61,594 bases of DNA from Bacillota bacterium (GTDB taxonomy: Bacteria; Bacillota; Clostridia; Acetivibrionales; JAEZXR01). A program made the position numbers and the translations under genes. Of this stretch, positions 51,648 through 61,506 are shown one piece after another (position 1 is the first letter of the stretch; each line of letters begins with the position of its first letter). The notes under the pieces are model-generated. The model made no database searches, was not told the DNA's origin, and was given only the letters and a program-made list of their open reading frames with translations. The stretch covers positions 1 to 61,594 of the forward strand of contig JAEZXR010000042.1 in NCBI GenBank assembly GCA_023419605.1, written 5' to 3'.

Positions 51648-52265
51648 TTATTCCTTCACACTGCATATCACTGTAAAATCATTCTGAAGATACTGCTCTA
51701 TGACCTGTACCGTCACATTTCCGTCGGGCCAGATCTCTTCAATGATTCGTATCACTTGATCCGGACAGAAATAATAGTAGGTATCCTCCTTGCTGGTTGA
51801 GTTGCAATGCAAAAGGTTAAAACATAAACTTTTACGGGCCAGTTTTATAAACAGCGTCAGGGCACTTGCCAGGAACTCCTTGTTATTTCCCAGGTTTAAG
51901 TTGAAAATACCGGACGCATAGATTACATCAAAGGATTTCTCCCCAAAGGGATTTTCTTTGAACAGGTCTGCACAGAGAAATTCCCCAGGAAGACCTTTCT
52001 TTTTGGCCCGTTCAATCATCTCGGGAAGTACGTCAATGCCGGTATAATCCACGGGAATTCCCTGATTGTTGATATACTCCAGCAGGTTACCCAGGCCGCA
52101 CCCGACATCGAGTATTCTTTTTCCTTCCAACGCTACGTTGGATACCAGCATATCGAACCGCATCTTCTGGGCTTCTTCGCTCTCCCAGCCTAGAACCTCA
52201 TAATCCTGAGAGGCATTTTTCATATTGTTTTCGTAATAGGACTTTATAATATCAACTTTACGCAT
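51648..52265 (-). CDS. SAM-dependent methyltransferase (class I)
   Basis: 205 residues; motif I ILDVGCGLGNLLEYI, then YTGIDVLPEMIERAKKK and FDVIYASGIFN. Substrate not determinable. It is the last gene after mutS-like; 34-bp gap. AGGAG precedes ATG 52265. Confidence 0.82.
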   Translation of the reverse strand: MRKVDIIKSYYENNMKNASQDYEVLGWESEEAQKMRFDMLVSNVALEGKRILDVGCGLGNLLEYINNQGIPVDYTGIDVLPEMIERAKKKGLPGEFLCADLFKENPFGEKSFDVIYASGIFNLNLGNNKEFLASALTLFIKLARKSLCFNLLHCNSTSKEDTYYYFCPDQVIRIIEEIWPDGNVTVQVIEQYLQNDFTVICSVKE

Positions 52266-52299
52266 GATTTTCTCCTAATTTCCCTCTTATTTTCTACCA

Positions 52300-54111
52300 T
52301 TATTCCTCAATCTGAATCCCTGCCATCCGCATCAGGTAGATGGCATTCCGTGTCTCCGACACACCTGGTCGCAGTTTATAGTCAAACTGTATTTGATTGT
52401 CCTGATAATACTCCCGGAAGTGGTAGTTTTTTATACTTCCTCCACTTTCCTTCTCCAGTTCCGACAGCTCCAGGTCATGGGTAGAAACCAGACCCACGGT
52501 CCCCTGACGGCTTAGCTCCCGGATCAGTACTTTTGCACCGGTATGCCGGTCTCTGGAGTTTGTTCCCTTGAAAATCTCATCCAAAAGGAAGAAAACCTGC
52601 CGTCCTTCCTTTGCAGCATGGAGAATCATTTTTATCCGGAGAAGCTCTGCATAGAAGGAAGATATGTTCTGCTCCAGATTATCACTGGTCCTCATGCAAG
52701 TGCAGATTTCCAAAATGGAGCATCGAAAGGCGGATGCACATGCAGGGGCTCCAGCATAGGCCAGAATCAGATTGATCCCCACTGTCCGCAGCAGCGTACT
52801 CTTCCCTGACATGTTTGAGCCCGTTATCAATAGTATATCATGAGGTTTTATAACTTCAAGATCATTGCAGACCCTTTTCTCCCCCAGGAGAGGATGTCCC
52901 ATGGCAGTTGCCTTGACTTGTCCCGTTTCCTCTGCATTCACTTCCGGTACCGCCCAATCTGCATGGTCATGGCTGATAATAGCCAGACTGCAAAGAGCTT
53001 CCACTTCACCGATGGTATCAAACCACCTTCTTACCTCCTTGCCCGATCGACCCTTCCAGGCCTCCAACGCGATGAGGCATTGATAGTCCCACAGTGTCAG
53101 GACGTTGAAGAAGATGTGGAAAGCATTATATCGATTGGATATGGATTCCCACAGCTTTACCAGCTTGTTTACCTGTTTAAAAGCGGTTTTCCCTTCCTTG
53201 TCCTGAAATTCGGACTGTAACTGTACCAGGTACTCTGCCTGAAAGCTTTTTTCTTCAAACGCCTTCAACAGCTTATCATAGATTCTAAGGGCATTTTTAT
53301 ATTTTTCCGCGGTGAGGAATTCCACTCCTCTTTCTCTTGCCTTATATTTCAGCAGTAGAAACTGGAGAACCAACCCGGCCAAAGGAATGTACCAGGGCAC
53401 TATACCGGTAACCATATAAAGCAGCCCGAGAAGGATCGTTATTACCGGAAGGATTCTGAACAGCGCAATCACCCGGCTGTTTCTGTAAAACTCATTTACT
53501 TTTCCAGCCCACTGGTACAAATCCTCCAGGTTGGAAATCTTGTTGGCTATAATTAAGCCTTCGGCCATGAAGTGCTGGCGCCAGCCAAGTTTCGGGGCCA
53601 GTTCCCTTATGGCCTCCTGCCGGCTGTAGATTACTTTTACACCATCAGGAATCGTTTCAAGGATCTGTGCCAGCTTTTGTCTTCCTGTATACGTACAGGA
53701 AGTATTGATCTGCTGAAAAAGAGAACCTCTTCCGAAGATATCCAGGTCTCCCGTATACGGATGATTTTCATTCCGAAATTCCTCTCCCGTATCATTGAAT
53801 TTTTTCCATTCTCCCTGCAGTCGCTGCAAAGATTGGCTATTTATCTCCTGTAGGGCATCTGCGTATTTTTTGTTTTCTATAAGCCTATGGTGTTTTACCA
53901 CCAGATATGCGAAAAAAGCGATCCATGCGATCAATACCGCTGCCGCTATGATATGCAGCTTAAAATAATAGAGCACTCCCACAGCAGCAATTCCAACCGC
54001 AAACACCAGCAGCCGCAGATTGCTTAGCCTGTTGATGGCCTGCTTTTGCCTGCTGCCAAGTCTTTGATAAGCCTTCAGTCTTCTTTCATAGAGTACTTTC
54101 ACATCTCTCAA
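52300..54111 (-). CDS. Membrane-anchored MutS-family ATPase
   Basis: 603 residues. Two pairs of membrane helices (~30-70 and ~215-260) precede a MutS core-like helical region and a C-terminal MutS domain V: Walker A ITGSNMSGKSTLLRT (~433), Walker B FFLLDEIFKGTNS, and the STHD switch. It lacks mismatch-recognition domain I and the Smr tail of MutS2. Family members are of unknown function and are widespread in Clostridia and Bacteroidetes. It overlaps no neighbour; 20 bp lie before it and 34 after. Confidence 0.85.
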   Translation of the reverse strand: MRDVKVLYERRLKAYQRLGSRQKQAINRLSNLRLLVFAVGIAAVGVLYYFKLHIIAAAVLIAWIAFFAYLVVKHHRLIENKKYADALQEINSQSLQRLQGEWKKFNDTGEEFRNENHPYTGDLDIFGRGSLFQQINTSCTYTGRQKLAQILETIPDGVKVIYSRQEAIRELAPKLGWRQHFMAEGLIIANKISNLEDLYQWAGKVNEFYRNSRVIALFRILPVITILLGLLYMVTGIVPWYIPLAGLVLQFLLLKYKARERGVEFLTAEKYKNALRIYDKLLKAFEEKSFQAEYLVQLQSEFQDKEGKTAFKQVNKLVKLWESISNRYNAFHIFFNVLTLWDYQCLIALEAWKGRSGKEVRRWFDTIGEVEALCSLAIISHDHADWAVPEVNAEETGQVKATAMGHPLLGEKRVCNDLEVIKPHDILLITGSNMSGKSTLLRTVGINLILAYAGAPACASAFRCSILEICTCMRTSDNLEQNISSFYAELLRIKMILHAAKEGRQVFFLLDEIFKGTNSRDRHTGAKVLIRELSRQGTVGLVSTHDLELSELEKESGGSIKNYHFREYYQDNQIQFDYKLRPGVSETRNAIYLMRMAGIQIEE

Positions 54112-54131
54112 ACCGTTACCAGCTCCTTTTC

Positions 54132-54908
54132 CTATTTCATAAGCAGATTTCGCAGTTCTTCATGAATATCTCCATTGGTAGCCGCTACACTATCCGCTGC
54201 CGTACAGGATAAATCTCCTCCAACCCAGTTTGTAGCCCTTCCTCCGGCCTCTTCCAGCAAAATGATCCCCGCCGCATAATCCCAGGGCTGCAAGCTTAAC
54301 TCATAAAATCCGTCCAGCCTCCCACAGGCCACATAAGCCATATCCAGCGCAGCAGAACCGGATCGCCTCACATCCCTGCTGTTACTGAATACATCCCGGG
54401 TAATTTCAAAAGTTCGTGCCGCCTTACTGCGATCATAGGGGGTTGTACCGAAAGCCACAAGACTGTCGGACAATTTCCTGCTGCTGCTTACCCTTATGGG
54501 CTTTTCGTTTAGAAAAGCACCTTTCCCTTTTTCTCCCAAAAAAAATTCCTGTAAAAACGGATTGTACACCATCCCCAGTACAGGCTTGCCTTCTATGAGT
54601 AAAGCCAGTGATACAGCCGAATGCCTGTAATCGTACATCAGATTTGTTGTCCCGTCTACAGGATCCAAAATCCAGGTAGGCCTTTCCAGATGAAAAAGAT
54701 TGCTGCTGGATTCTTCCGTGATGATATTACTCCCCGGCAGAAGACACTCCAATTCACGGACCACAAAATCCTGAACTGCCAAATCAACACTGGTTACAAA
54801 ATTTGCCGTTCCTTTTTTCTCATTGACATCCCATTCGGTTACTTTCTCAAAAAACAGCTTCCCGGCTTCTCTTACCACTCTTTCAGCTTCGACTTTTATA
54901 TCTTTCAC
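54132..54908 (-). CDS. suhB: Inositol-1-monophosphatase family phosphatase
   Basis: 258 residues, Mg2+-dependent Li+-sensitive phosphatase fold. Visible: TEESS metal Glu, WILDPVDGTTNLMYDY, and the C-terminal LQPWDYAAGIILLEEAGG. May act on inositol phosphate, PAP-like or FBP substrates. The GTG at 54908 has a weak AGGT upstream. First gene of the operon with the MutS homologue and the methyltransferase. Confidence 0.88.
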   Translation of the reverse strand: MKDIKVEAERVVREAGKLFFEKVTEWDVNEKKGTANFVTSVDLAVQDFVVRELECLLPGSNIITEESSSNLFHLERPTWILDPVDGTTNLMYDYRHSAVSLALLIEGKPVLGMVYNPFLQEFFLGEKGKGAFLNEKPIRVSSSRKLSDSLVAFGTTPYDRSKAARTFEITRDVFSNSRDVRRSGSAALDMAYVACGRLDGFYELSLQPWDYAAGIILLEEAGGRATNWVGGDLSCTAADSVAATNGDIHEELRNLLMK

Positions 54909-54956
54909 AGGTTGTACCTACTTTCAGCAAAGTTATAGAAACATGAGTTATTATGT

Positions 54957-54984
54957 ATTATATATCATTTTCCTCAATTTTCAA
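54957..54984 (-). promoter_or_regulatory. Promoter of the suhB operon
   Basis: Minus strand TTGAAA (54984-54979), 16-bp spacer, TATAAT (54962-54957), ~50 bp before the GTG. Confidence 0.7.
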
Positions 54985-55057
54985 AGCGTCCAGGAAATTT
55001 TGGAAGAGGTAGTATCTCTGTCTCTTTTTTCATAAACACATCAATCCCTTACTCCTT

Positions 55058-56242
55058 TTATTCCTTAACACTTTTTCTAAATATTTTTTCACTTTCCATA
55101 TACTTTAGAAAAAGCTCATATCCATGATTTTGGAGCATCCCTTCACTTTTCCCCAGGACCAGAAATCCGCTTCGATCCAATGAATCATAGAAATTTTTTA
55201 AAACCTTTTTTTGTAATTCCGGGTTAAAATAGATTAAAACGTTTCTGCATAGAATCAACTGAAATTCATTTAATATTCCGCTTCCTACCAGACTGTGCTG
55301 GAAAAACAATATATTTTTTCTGTATTCCGGCTTAATTTTCATATGCTTCTCCATTATGTCAAAGTAATCCGTGAAGTTCTTTTCTCCACCTGCCAGCCGG
55401 TATCTCCGACTGTCATTGTATAATGAATCAATGGGATATAATCCATTTTTTGCTTCTCCGATGATGTAGGGATTTATATCCGTAGCGTAGATTCGAGTCT
55501 TATGCATCATCCCCATTTCATGCAGCAGCATGGCCAGGGAATAGGCTTCCTTTCCGTTAGAACAACCGGCGCACCATATTCTCAGGTGTGCAAAGGAATT
55601 CAGATACGGCAGGAGTTTCTTCCTTATAACGGAAAACACCTCTGAGTCCCTAAAAAACTCCGTTGTGTTTATGGAAAAGTCCAGAAAAACCTGTTCAAAC
55701 AAATTCGGATCACTTAGAACCTGGTCTTTAAAATCCTGAAAATCATTGGTACTTTCCCGCAACATGGATATTTTTATTCTTCTTGCAATACTATCCATCT
55801 GATATTCAGTGTAATCATACCCGTACCGGGCATTTAGTTCCTCCAGAAATTGCAGAAGCTGCTGCCGGTCCACGGAATCTGCATCTGCCAGCCTGCCGCC
55901 CGCTCCATAGCTTTTCAGTATCGGGTAGCTTTTATTGTATCTGCATTCGATCCCTACACTGTTCAAATAGGAATATAAATACCTTTTTAAAACCTGTACT
56001 TTTAGGTTTCCGGCCCTCTGCAAGAAATAAAGCTTCTCAACCACTTCCAAAGGAAGCATATTCATATTAATAAAGGTTACACATAATTCATTGCTGCCTC
56101 CAATGTCCAGAGCTTCCACCAACTCCTGTACTCCATTTTGCGAATGAAGCGGACTCCAGACGGCAACATGCTTCTTATTTCCTTTTTCATAATAGACATT
56201 AAATTGCATGTATATTGGGTGTAAGACCAAAGCCGAATTCAT
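55058..56242 (-). CDS. CheR-type methyltransferase with N-terminal STAS-like domain
   Basis: 394 residues. The C-terminal two thirds (~125-394) are a CheR protein-glutamate methyltransferase (RISINTTEFFRDSEVF-like FSINTTEFFRDSEVF, IWCAGCSNGKEAYSLAM, IYATDINPYII, LILCRNVLIYF). The first ~105 residues resemble a STAS/ValF fold (GGSNELCVTFINMNMLPLE, VVEKLYFLQRAGNLKVQVL) and are unusual for CheR. No CheB, receptor or flagellar gene is near; its partners are probably the two kinases encoded upstream on the same strand. A non-chemotaxis signalling role is likely. Confidence 0.85.
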   Translation of the reverse strand: MNSALVLHPIYMQFNVYYEKGNKKHVAVWSPLHSQNGVQELVEALDIGGSNELCVTFINMNMLPLEVVEKLYFLQRAGNLKVQVLKRYLYSYLNSVGIECRYNKSYPILKSYGAGGRLADADSVDRQQLLQFLEELNARYGYDYTEYQMDSIARRIKISMLRESTNDFQDFKDQVLSDPNLFEQVFLDFSINTTEFFRDSEVFSVIRKKLLPYLNSFAHLRIWCAGCSNGKEAYSLAMLLHEMGMMHKTRIYATDINPYIIGEAKNGLYPIDSLYNDSRRYRLAGGEKNFTDYFDIMEKHMKIKPEYRKNILFFQHSLVGSGILNEFQLILCRNVLIYFNPELQKKVLKNFYDSLDRSGFLVLGKSEGMLQNHGYELFLKYMESEKIFRKSVKE

Positions 56243-56295
56243 TCTACTCCTGAAAGCTCAATGAATTCACAACCTCGGTACATCTCCTTTCTATA

Positions 56296-56337
56296 TATAA
56301 CGCACAAAAGATTTTACATTTTCTTTTGTGCGTTATA
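56296..56337 (-). terminator. Bidirectional hairpin between kinase and cheR genes
   Basis: Arms of 16 nt (56296-56311, 56322-56337), perfect, around a 10-nt T/A-rich loop, with T-rich flanks on both strands. It may terminate the kinase transcript before cheR. Confidence 0.7.
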
Positions 56338-56404
56338 TTTTCTTGCTCTCCTGTAACGGAAATGGAATTTGGGCATTATTAAGCATTTCCGTGACTTGTA
56401 TCTT

Positions 56405-59400
56405 TTAAATCCAGGCCTTTATCAGCCGAATCAGCACGTCATAATCCACAGGCTTCGATATATAGTCACTGGCTCCAACAGCAATGCACTTTTCTCTATC
56501 TTCTTTGAGTGTTTTTGCGGTCAGTGCGATAATGGGAATCTTCTTATATCTTTTATCACTGCAAATTGCCTGTATAGTCTCATATCCGTCCATTTCCGGC
56601 ATCATTATATCCATAAGGATGAGATCGACAGGGTGGCTTTCAAGTTTTTCAAGGGCTACCCTTCCATTTTCTGCTTCCACAATTTCAGCACCGTATTTTT
56701 CAAGGGCGGCTGCCAGCACGAATATATTGCGCAAGTCATCATCCACCACCATAATGGTCTTATTTTGCAGACTCAACGAACAGGCCTCTACAGAGCTTGT
56801 AAGAGGGAAGGTAGTATTTTTATCCTTTCTGCTGCGGTTTAAAAACAAGGAGACTTCATCAAAAAGTCTTTCATCAGACCCCTCTGTTTTAATAATGATA
56901 CTGTCGGTATACTTTCTGATTTCCCTTTCCTGTTCGGTAGAAAGCTCGGAATGGGTGTAAATTATTACAGGAATATGTAAATTCGTGTCCCTGATAAATT
57001 TGCACACCTCCAGCCCGCAGCCTTCCTGCAGTTCCAGTTCTATAATTGCAGCATTATAAATTCCCTGGCCAAGTTCTCTTTTTGCACCGTATTCCGTTTG
57101 TGCAAACCCAACAGCTATATCCTTTTCGATCATCAACTCACTAATTCTTTGCCACTGCTGCACATCTTTTTCCACCACCAGAATACGCTTTACTGTATTC
57201 TCACAGCGGGATGAGATGTCAGCAAAAAATTTTTCCATCCCCTTCAGGTGGATAATATCCTCCAGTTTGTCTGCGCCATAAGGACCGGAGACAATGTGCA
57301 CGGGGATGTTTTCCAACACCGGAGTATTCTTTATTTCCTTAAGCACTGTGGAGGCTTTCAGCCCCTGATGCTCAAGATTTAAAACTACACCTTCGTATTT
57401 TTGATCCTCCGGCAGCTTCATTCCATTTATCCCATACTCTAAGGTAAAAGCATCCAATCCTACCGCCTTGCTCATGGCGCTCGCTTTTGCCGATAGCTCG
57501 TCGTTATCGGAGATAATCAACACACGACCCGTAGATTGCGCCTCCTGCTCCGTATCCTCCCTGCCGGCGATACAACCAGCGGCAGCACATTCCTGAAAAG
57601 CGATGTTTTGTGTGCTGTTTACATGTTCCTTTGAATCACTGGAAATACATAAGGAGAAAGAACTTCCCTCCCCAAGTTCACTGGAAACCTTAATCTCTCC
57701 TCCCATTAATTCCGCAAGCTTTTTTGATATGGAAAGCCCTAATCCGGTTCCGCCATACTTTCGTGACACGGAACCGTCACCTTGGGTAAACTCATTGAAT
57801 ATCACGCTCTGTTGCGCCTTGGCAATCCCGATTCCTGTATCAATGACGGAAAAAACTACCTTGGAGTGATCTTTTTGATCATAGTCCATGGTAAGGAGTA
57901 CAGATCCCTTTTTCGTAAATTTAAAAGCATTGGAGAGGAAATTCCTCAATACCTGGGAAATCTTATCCATATCCCCTAATATCCGAGACTTTATCCTGTC
58001 CTCTATTATGAATTTCACATTTTTTTCATCTGCCAAAGCCTCAAAGTATTGGCGGATTCTGTTCACCAACTCGGCTGATTCGAACCTGGTAATATTCAGC
58101 TCTACTCGTCCAGCCTCAATTTTCGATAAATCCAGGACATCGTCAATAAGCCGCAAAAGCTCTTTACCAGAGCTGTGGATAACATCAATTTTTTTCAGGG
58201 CATCACTGTTCAAATCATGAGACTCATTTCTGGATAATATCTGGGACAGGAGAATAACCGAGTTAAGGGGTGTCCTCAGTTCATGAGATATATTGGCTAA
58301 AAACTCCGATTTATATTTGTTCGCTAGCTCCAGTTCTTCGGAACGTTTCATCAATTCCGATTTAGAACGTTCCAACTCCTTATTCCTGGCATCCAACAAT
58401 ATGGCCTGTTCCTCCATAAGCTGCTGCTGTTCCTCCAACTGCGAATTCGTCTGCTGCAGTTCTTCACTTTGCTGCTGTAAAAGCTGCTGCTGTTCTTCCA
58501 GCTCCGCGTTGGTCTGCTGGAGTTCCTCTGCCTGCTGCTGCAATAGCCTTTGCTGCTCTTCAAGGATTCCATTGGTCCGCTGAATTTCGTCGGCATTCCG
58601 TATGGCTTCTTTTTTAGCAGCTTCCGATATGCTCAATAGTTCCTTTGCTCTGGTATTTTGAAAGGCTGTATGCAAATTGATGGCAATTATGCTTGCAGCT
58701 TCATTTAGGAAACTTTGTTTATGCTGATTAAACAGTTCAAAGGAGCTTAATTCAATAACACCCAAAAGTCCTCCCTCATAGAGTAAAGGAAAAGCGTAGA
58801 TGTTCAACGGCGGTCCATTTACAATGCCTGTTGAAATGGCTCCGTCCCCTTTTGTTGCATTTTTCAGTAGGATGGGCTTCCCTTCCAAACCTACTTGCCC
58901 AATAATCCCCTGCCCAAGCTCGTAGCGGTTCGAAAGTTGATTTCTATCTGTAAAAGCGTAGGACGCATGCAGTTTAAGATATTTATTTTCCTTATCATAG
59001 ATATAAAAAACACCATTTCCAGCATCAACAGTCCGTGATAAAAAATTAATGGCTCTTTGCGCCAGTTCTTGAATAGACATAGTTCCAGATAGCTGCTGGC
59101 TTAGCATGTTTTGCCCATCCTTAGCCCAGAATATCTCTTTAAGTTTCTTAACGAGTACATTATAATGCGTAAACATCTCGACAAGTTCGTTGTTACCCTG
59201 CAATTCCAACTCGGACAGTTCACCTGTGGTCGAGCTTCCGTTCATTGCATATTGAAAAGATTTTATAGGCCCTAATATACTTCTTGTAATCAAGAAAAAT
59301 AAGAAAAGTGAAGCTATAGACATTATGGCCATAGACAGCACCAGGGTCTTCCGCTGTGAGCCCTCAATATCACGAGCCTTCTGAATTAAACTGTCAGCTC

Positions 59401-59920
59401 TGTTGGTTTCCTCATTTATGATTTTCTTAATATTCTCCTCAATTTTACTAATAAGACCTACATTTAAGTTAAGAGATATTTCGGCAGCTTCCTTCTGCTT
59501 TCCTTCGGCTACAAGCCGGAACATTTTCTCCCGGTTATTGACTAACTCATGCTGCAATTCCTTGATTTCATTGGTTAGCGCTATTATATTTTTATCCTTT
59601 GACTGATTTATAATTGCAGTTAAGTTGTTCGCGACATTCGCACTTAGACTCTCTACTTCCGAAATTTTACTCTCGCGTTCCGTGCGATCGCTTATTAACA
59701 GGACATCCTTGGATATACGGCTCACATTATAAAAATCAACCTTAGCTTCCGTTGCAGCATTGGATACTTTCATAGACTCATCATAAAAGCTTTTTGTAAC
59801 ATTACCCAGTCTATCCATTTCTATAATGGCAAAGGTTCCGAATCCGATAAAAATCGACATCCATATAATAAATACAAACAGTAACTTACTTTTTATGCTT
59901 ATGTACTCCAAAAAACGCAT
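56405..59920 (-). CDS. Large hybrid histidine kinase (4HB-HAMP-GAF-HisKA-HATPase-REC3)
   Basis: 1171 residues. Order: TM1 (~12-32), extracytoplasmic four-helix-bundle region (~33-195), TM2 (~197-216), HAMP-like stretch, GAF (~290-430), a coiled coil of three 18-residue LEEQQLLQQQEELQQTN-type repeats (~450-515), HisKA with His in ANISHELRTPLN (~546), HATPase with NAFKFTKKG, DTGIGIA and GGTGLGLSI, then three receiver domains. The first two receivers lack the phosphate Asp (Asn and Glu in its place); the third is canonical (MVVDDDLRN, LILMDIMMPEMDG, TAK, SKPVD). Stress or metabolic sensing; partners are likely the neighbouring CheR and REC-kinase. Confidence 0.88.
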   Translation of the reverse strand: MRFLEYISIKSKLLFVFIIWMSIFIGFGTFAIIEMDRLGNVTKSFYDESMKVSNAATEAKVDFYNVSRISKDVLLISDRTERESKISEVESLSANVANNLTAIINQSKDKNIIALTNEIKELQHELVNNREKMFRLVAEGKQKEAAEISLNLNVGLISKIEENIKKIINEETNRADSLIQKARDIEGSQRKTLVLSMAIMSIASLFLFFLITRSILGPIKSFQYAMNGSSTTGELSELELQGNNELVEMFTHYNVLVKKLKEIFWAKDGQNMLSQQLSGTMSIQELAQRAINFLSRTVDAGNGVFYIYDKENKYLKLHASYAFTDRNQLSNRYELGQGIIGQVGLEGKPILLKNATKGDGAISTGIVNGPPLNIYAFPLLYEGGLLGVIELSSFELFNQHKQSFLNEAASIIAINLHTAFQNTRAKELLSISEAAKKEAIRNADEIQRTNGILEEQQRLLQQQAEELQQTNAELEEQQQLLQQQSEELQQTNSQLEEQQQLMEEQAILLDARNKELERSKSELMKRSEELELANKYKSEFLANISHELRTPLNSVILLSQILSRNESHDLNSDALKKIDVIHSSGKELLRLIDDVLDLSKIEAGRVELNITRFESAELVNRIRQYFEALADEKNVKFIIEDRIKSRILGDMDKISQVLRNFLSNAFKFTKKGSVLLTMDYDQKDHSKVVFSVIDTGIGIAKAQQSVIFNEFTQGDGSVSRKYGGTGLGLSISKKLAELMGGEIKVSSELGEGSSFSLCISSDSKEHVNSTQNIAFQECAAAGCIAGREDTEQEAQSTGRVLIISDNDELSAKASAMSKAVGLDAFTLEYGINGMKLPEDQKYEGVVLNLEHQGLKASTVLKEIKNTPVLENIPVHIVSGPYGADKLEDIIHLKGMEKFFADISSRCENTVKRILVVEKDVQQWQRISELMIEKDIAVGFAQTEYGAKRELGQGIYNAAIIELELQEGCGLEVCKFIRDTNLHIPVIIYTHSELSTEQEREIRKYTDSIIIKTEGSDERLFDEVSLFLNRSRKDKNTTFPLTSSVEACSLSLQNKTIMVVDDDLRNIFVLAAALEKYGAEIVEAENGRVALEKLESHPVDLILMDIMMPEMDGYETIQAICSDKRYKKIPIIALTAKTLKEDREKCIAVGASDYISKPVDYDVLIRLIKAWI

Positions 59921-59944
59921 TGAAGGCCTCCACCCTTATGTAAA

Positions 59945-61219
59945 CTAAAAGTAGATATCTGAAAATTCGATATGCACTTTATTTATGATATTATCATTTG
60001 ATACTTCCTGAAGGATTTCTTCGGTATTCTCTTCCTGCAGATCTGATTGTAAGGGAAGCTCAACGGTGAACTCGCTTCCGCTACCTTTCTTGCTATGTAC
60101 AAATATCTCTCCCCCATGCAACGCTACCAGACTCTTTACCAAGCTCAGTCCGATACCGCTTCCTTCGTTTTTCCGCGTTAAGAGGTCATCCACCTGTTTA
60201 AACCTTTCAAAAATCAGGTCCACCTTGTCTTCACTTATACCAATGCCGGTATCCCTTATGGAAATTCGAACCTTATTAGAGACTGCTCGTACATTCACAA
60301 AAATGCTTCCTCCAGAAGGTGTAAATTTGATTGCATTGGACAGAAGATTAAGTACAATTCTCTCGATGGAATCCAGGTCACAGATGAGAATCTTTTCCTC
60401 CATGTTCGTATCGAAAACCAGCTTTATCCCTTTATTCTCAACATATTCGACTACGGAAAGGGCAATAGCTTCCACGATCTGTACGATATTGCACCGAGTA
60501 GGTTTCAGCTCAAAATGGCCCGTATCCATCTTGGTTATATCAATAAGGTTATTAACCAGTCTCAATAAGCGATAACAGTTCTGGACCTGTATATCGATCT
60601 TTTTTCCAACTTTCTCCTTATCCAGTACGGTATCATTTTGTAAATAAAGATTTAACAGCTGGGTAGTACTTAAGAGAATATTAAGAGGTGTCCGCAGTTC
60701 GTGGGACATATTGGCTAAAAAAGTACTTTTGGCTTCATTGGCCGCCTCTGCAGCCTCCTTGGCTTTTCTCAATTCCTTTGTTTGTTCACTGACTTTTTGC
60801 TCCAACAGCAAATTCATGGTTCTTTCTTTTTCTATTAATTTAAGGTATACATTGATCCTATTTATCAACTGGTATTCATCAATAGGCTTTGTAAGGTAAT
60901 CCACTGCTCCGATCTGAAAGCCTCGCTTACGAAACTCTTCGCTTATGTAGGAAGCCGTCAGAAATACAATGGGAATATCCCTTGTCTTCTTCCTCTGCTT
61001 TATAATGGACGCGACTTCAAAGCCATCCATGTTATCCATATATACATCCAGAATAATAAGATCCACATTGTGGTTTAAAAGCTCCTGTAGGGCCTTCTCT
61101 CCTGAATCTGCCTCAATTACGGTAGCATCTATATATTCTTCAATCAGCGTTCTCAAAGTAAATCGGTTACTATAGTTATCATCTACAATCAATATTTTGT
61201 AGGAGGGACCCATATGCAT
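59945..61219 (-). CDS. Response regulator-histidine kinase fusion (REC-HisKA-HATPase)
   Basis: 424 residues. N-terminal receiver (KILIVDDNYSNRF, phosphate Asp in LIILDVYMDNMDG ~56, VFLTAS, TKPID), a short coiled coil, HisKA with NMSHELRTPLN (~180) and HATPase (NAIKFTPSGG, DTGIGISED, GSGIGLSLVK). No membrane segment: cytoplasmic relay. ATG 61219 (MHMGPSYKIL) is preferred over the frame start at 61246 because AGAGGTG is 6 bp upstream. It precedes the hybrid kinase by 24 bp; together with cheR it forms one signalling cluster. Confidence 0.87.
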   Translation of the reverse strand: MHMGPSYKILIVDDNYSNRFTLRTLIEEYIDATVIEADSGEKALQELLNHNVDLIILDVYMDNMDGFEVASIIKQRKKTRDIPIVFLTASYISEEFRKRGFQIGAVDYLTKPIDEYQLINRINVYLKLIEKERTMNLLLEQKVSEQTKELRKAKEAAEAANEAKSTFLANMSHELRTPLNILLSTTQLLNLYLQNDTVLDKEKVGKKIDIQVQNCYRLLRLVNNLIDITKMDTGHFELKPTRCNIVQIVEAIALSVVEYVENKGIKLVFDTNMEEKILICDLDSIERIVLNLLSNAIKFTPSGGSIFVNVRAVSNKVRISIRDTGIGISEDKVDLIFERFKQVDDLLTRKNEGSGIGLSLVKSLVALHGGEIFVHSKKGSGSEFTVELPLQSDLQEENTEEILQEVSNDNIINKVHIEFSDIYF

Positions 61220-61261
61220 CTTTTTCACCTCTCTATATCGAACCATTTGGTCACAAACCTT

Positions 61262-61291
61262 ATTCTACAAGAACTTTATATTTTTTGTCAA
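61262..61291 (-). promoter_or_regulatory. Promoter of the kinase operon
   Basis: Minus strand TTGACA (61291-61286), 18-bp spacer, TAGAAT (61267-61262), ~45 bp before the ATG. The stretch 61292-61454 holds no gene; AT-rich possible second promoters occur in it. Confidence 0.75.
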
Positions 61292-61454
61292 ACGAGAATA
61301 TTGTCTAATATTAGGTTGTTTTGTAAAACCCCTCTTGCATAATATAAAAAAATTATATCTTTGTTTTGTGCACTTCGACAAAGAAAATTACTCGCTTTTG
61401 AGTTGCAAAAGAAGCCTGGGTCGGCGTACAGTTTCATACTTATATATGGAATAT

Positions 61455-61499
61455 ATAAAAGAATGAAACAAAGCCTTATGCTATTCGCATAAGGCTTTG
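61455..61499 (-). terminator. rRNA operon terminator
   Basis: Perfect stem CAAAGCCTTATGC / GCATAAGGCTTTG (61469-61481, 61487-61499), followed on the minus strand by TTTCATTCTTTTAT, 8 bp past the 5S end. Confidence 0.9.
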
Positions 61500-61506
61500 A
61501 TATAAA

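Noticed and set aside
58293..58596. Cys/Ser-rich plus-strand ORF
   Set aside because: Artefact of the CAG/CTG-rich coiled-coil repeats of the hybrid kinase read on the other strand.
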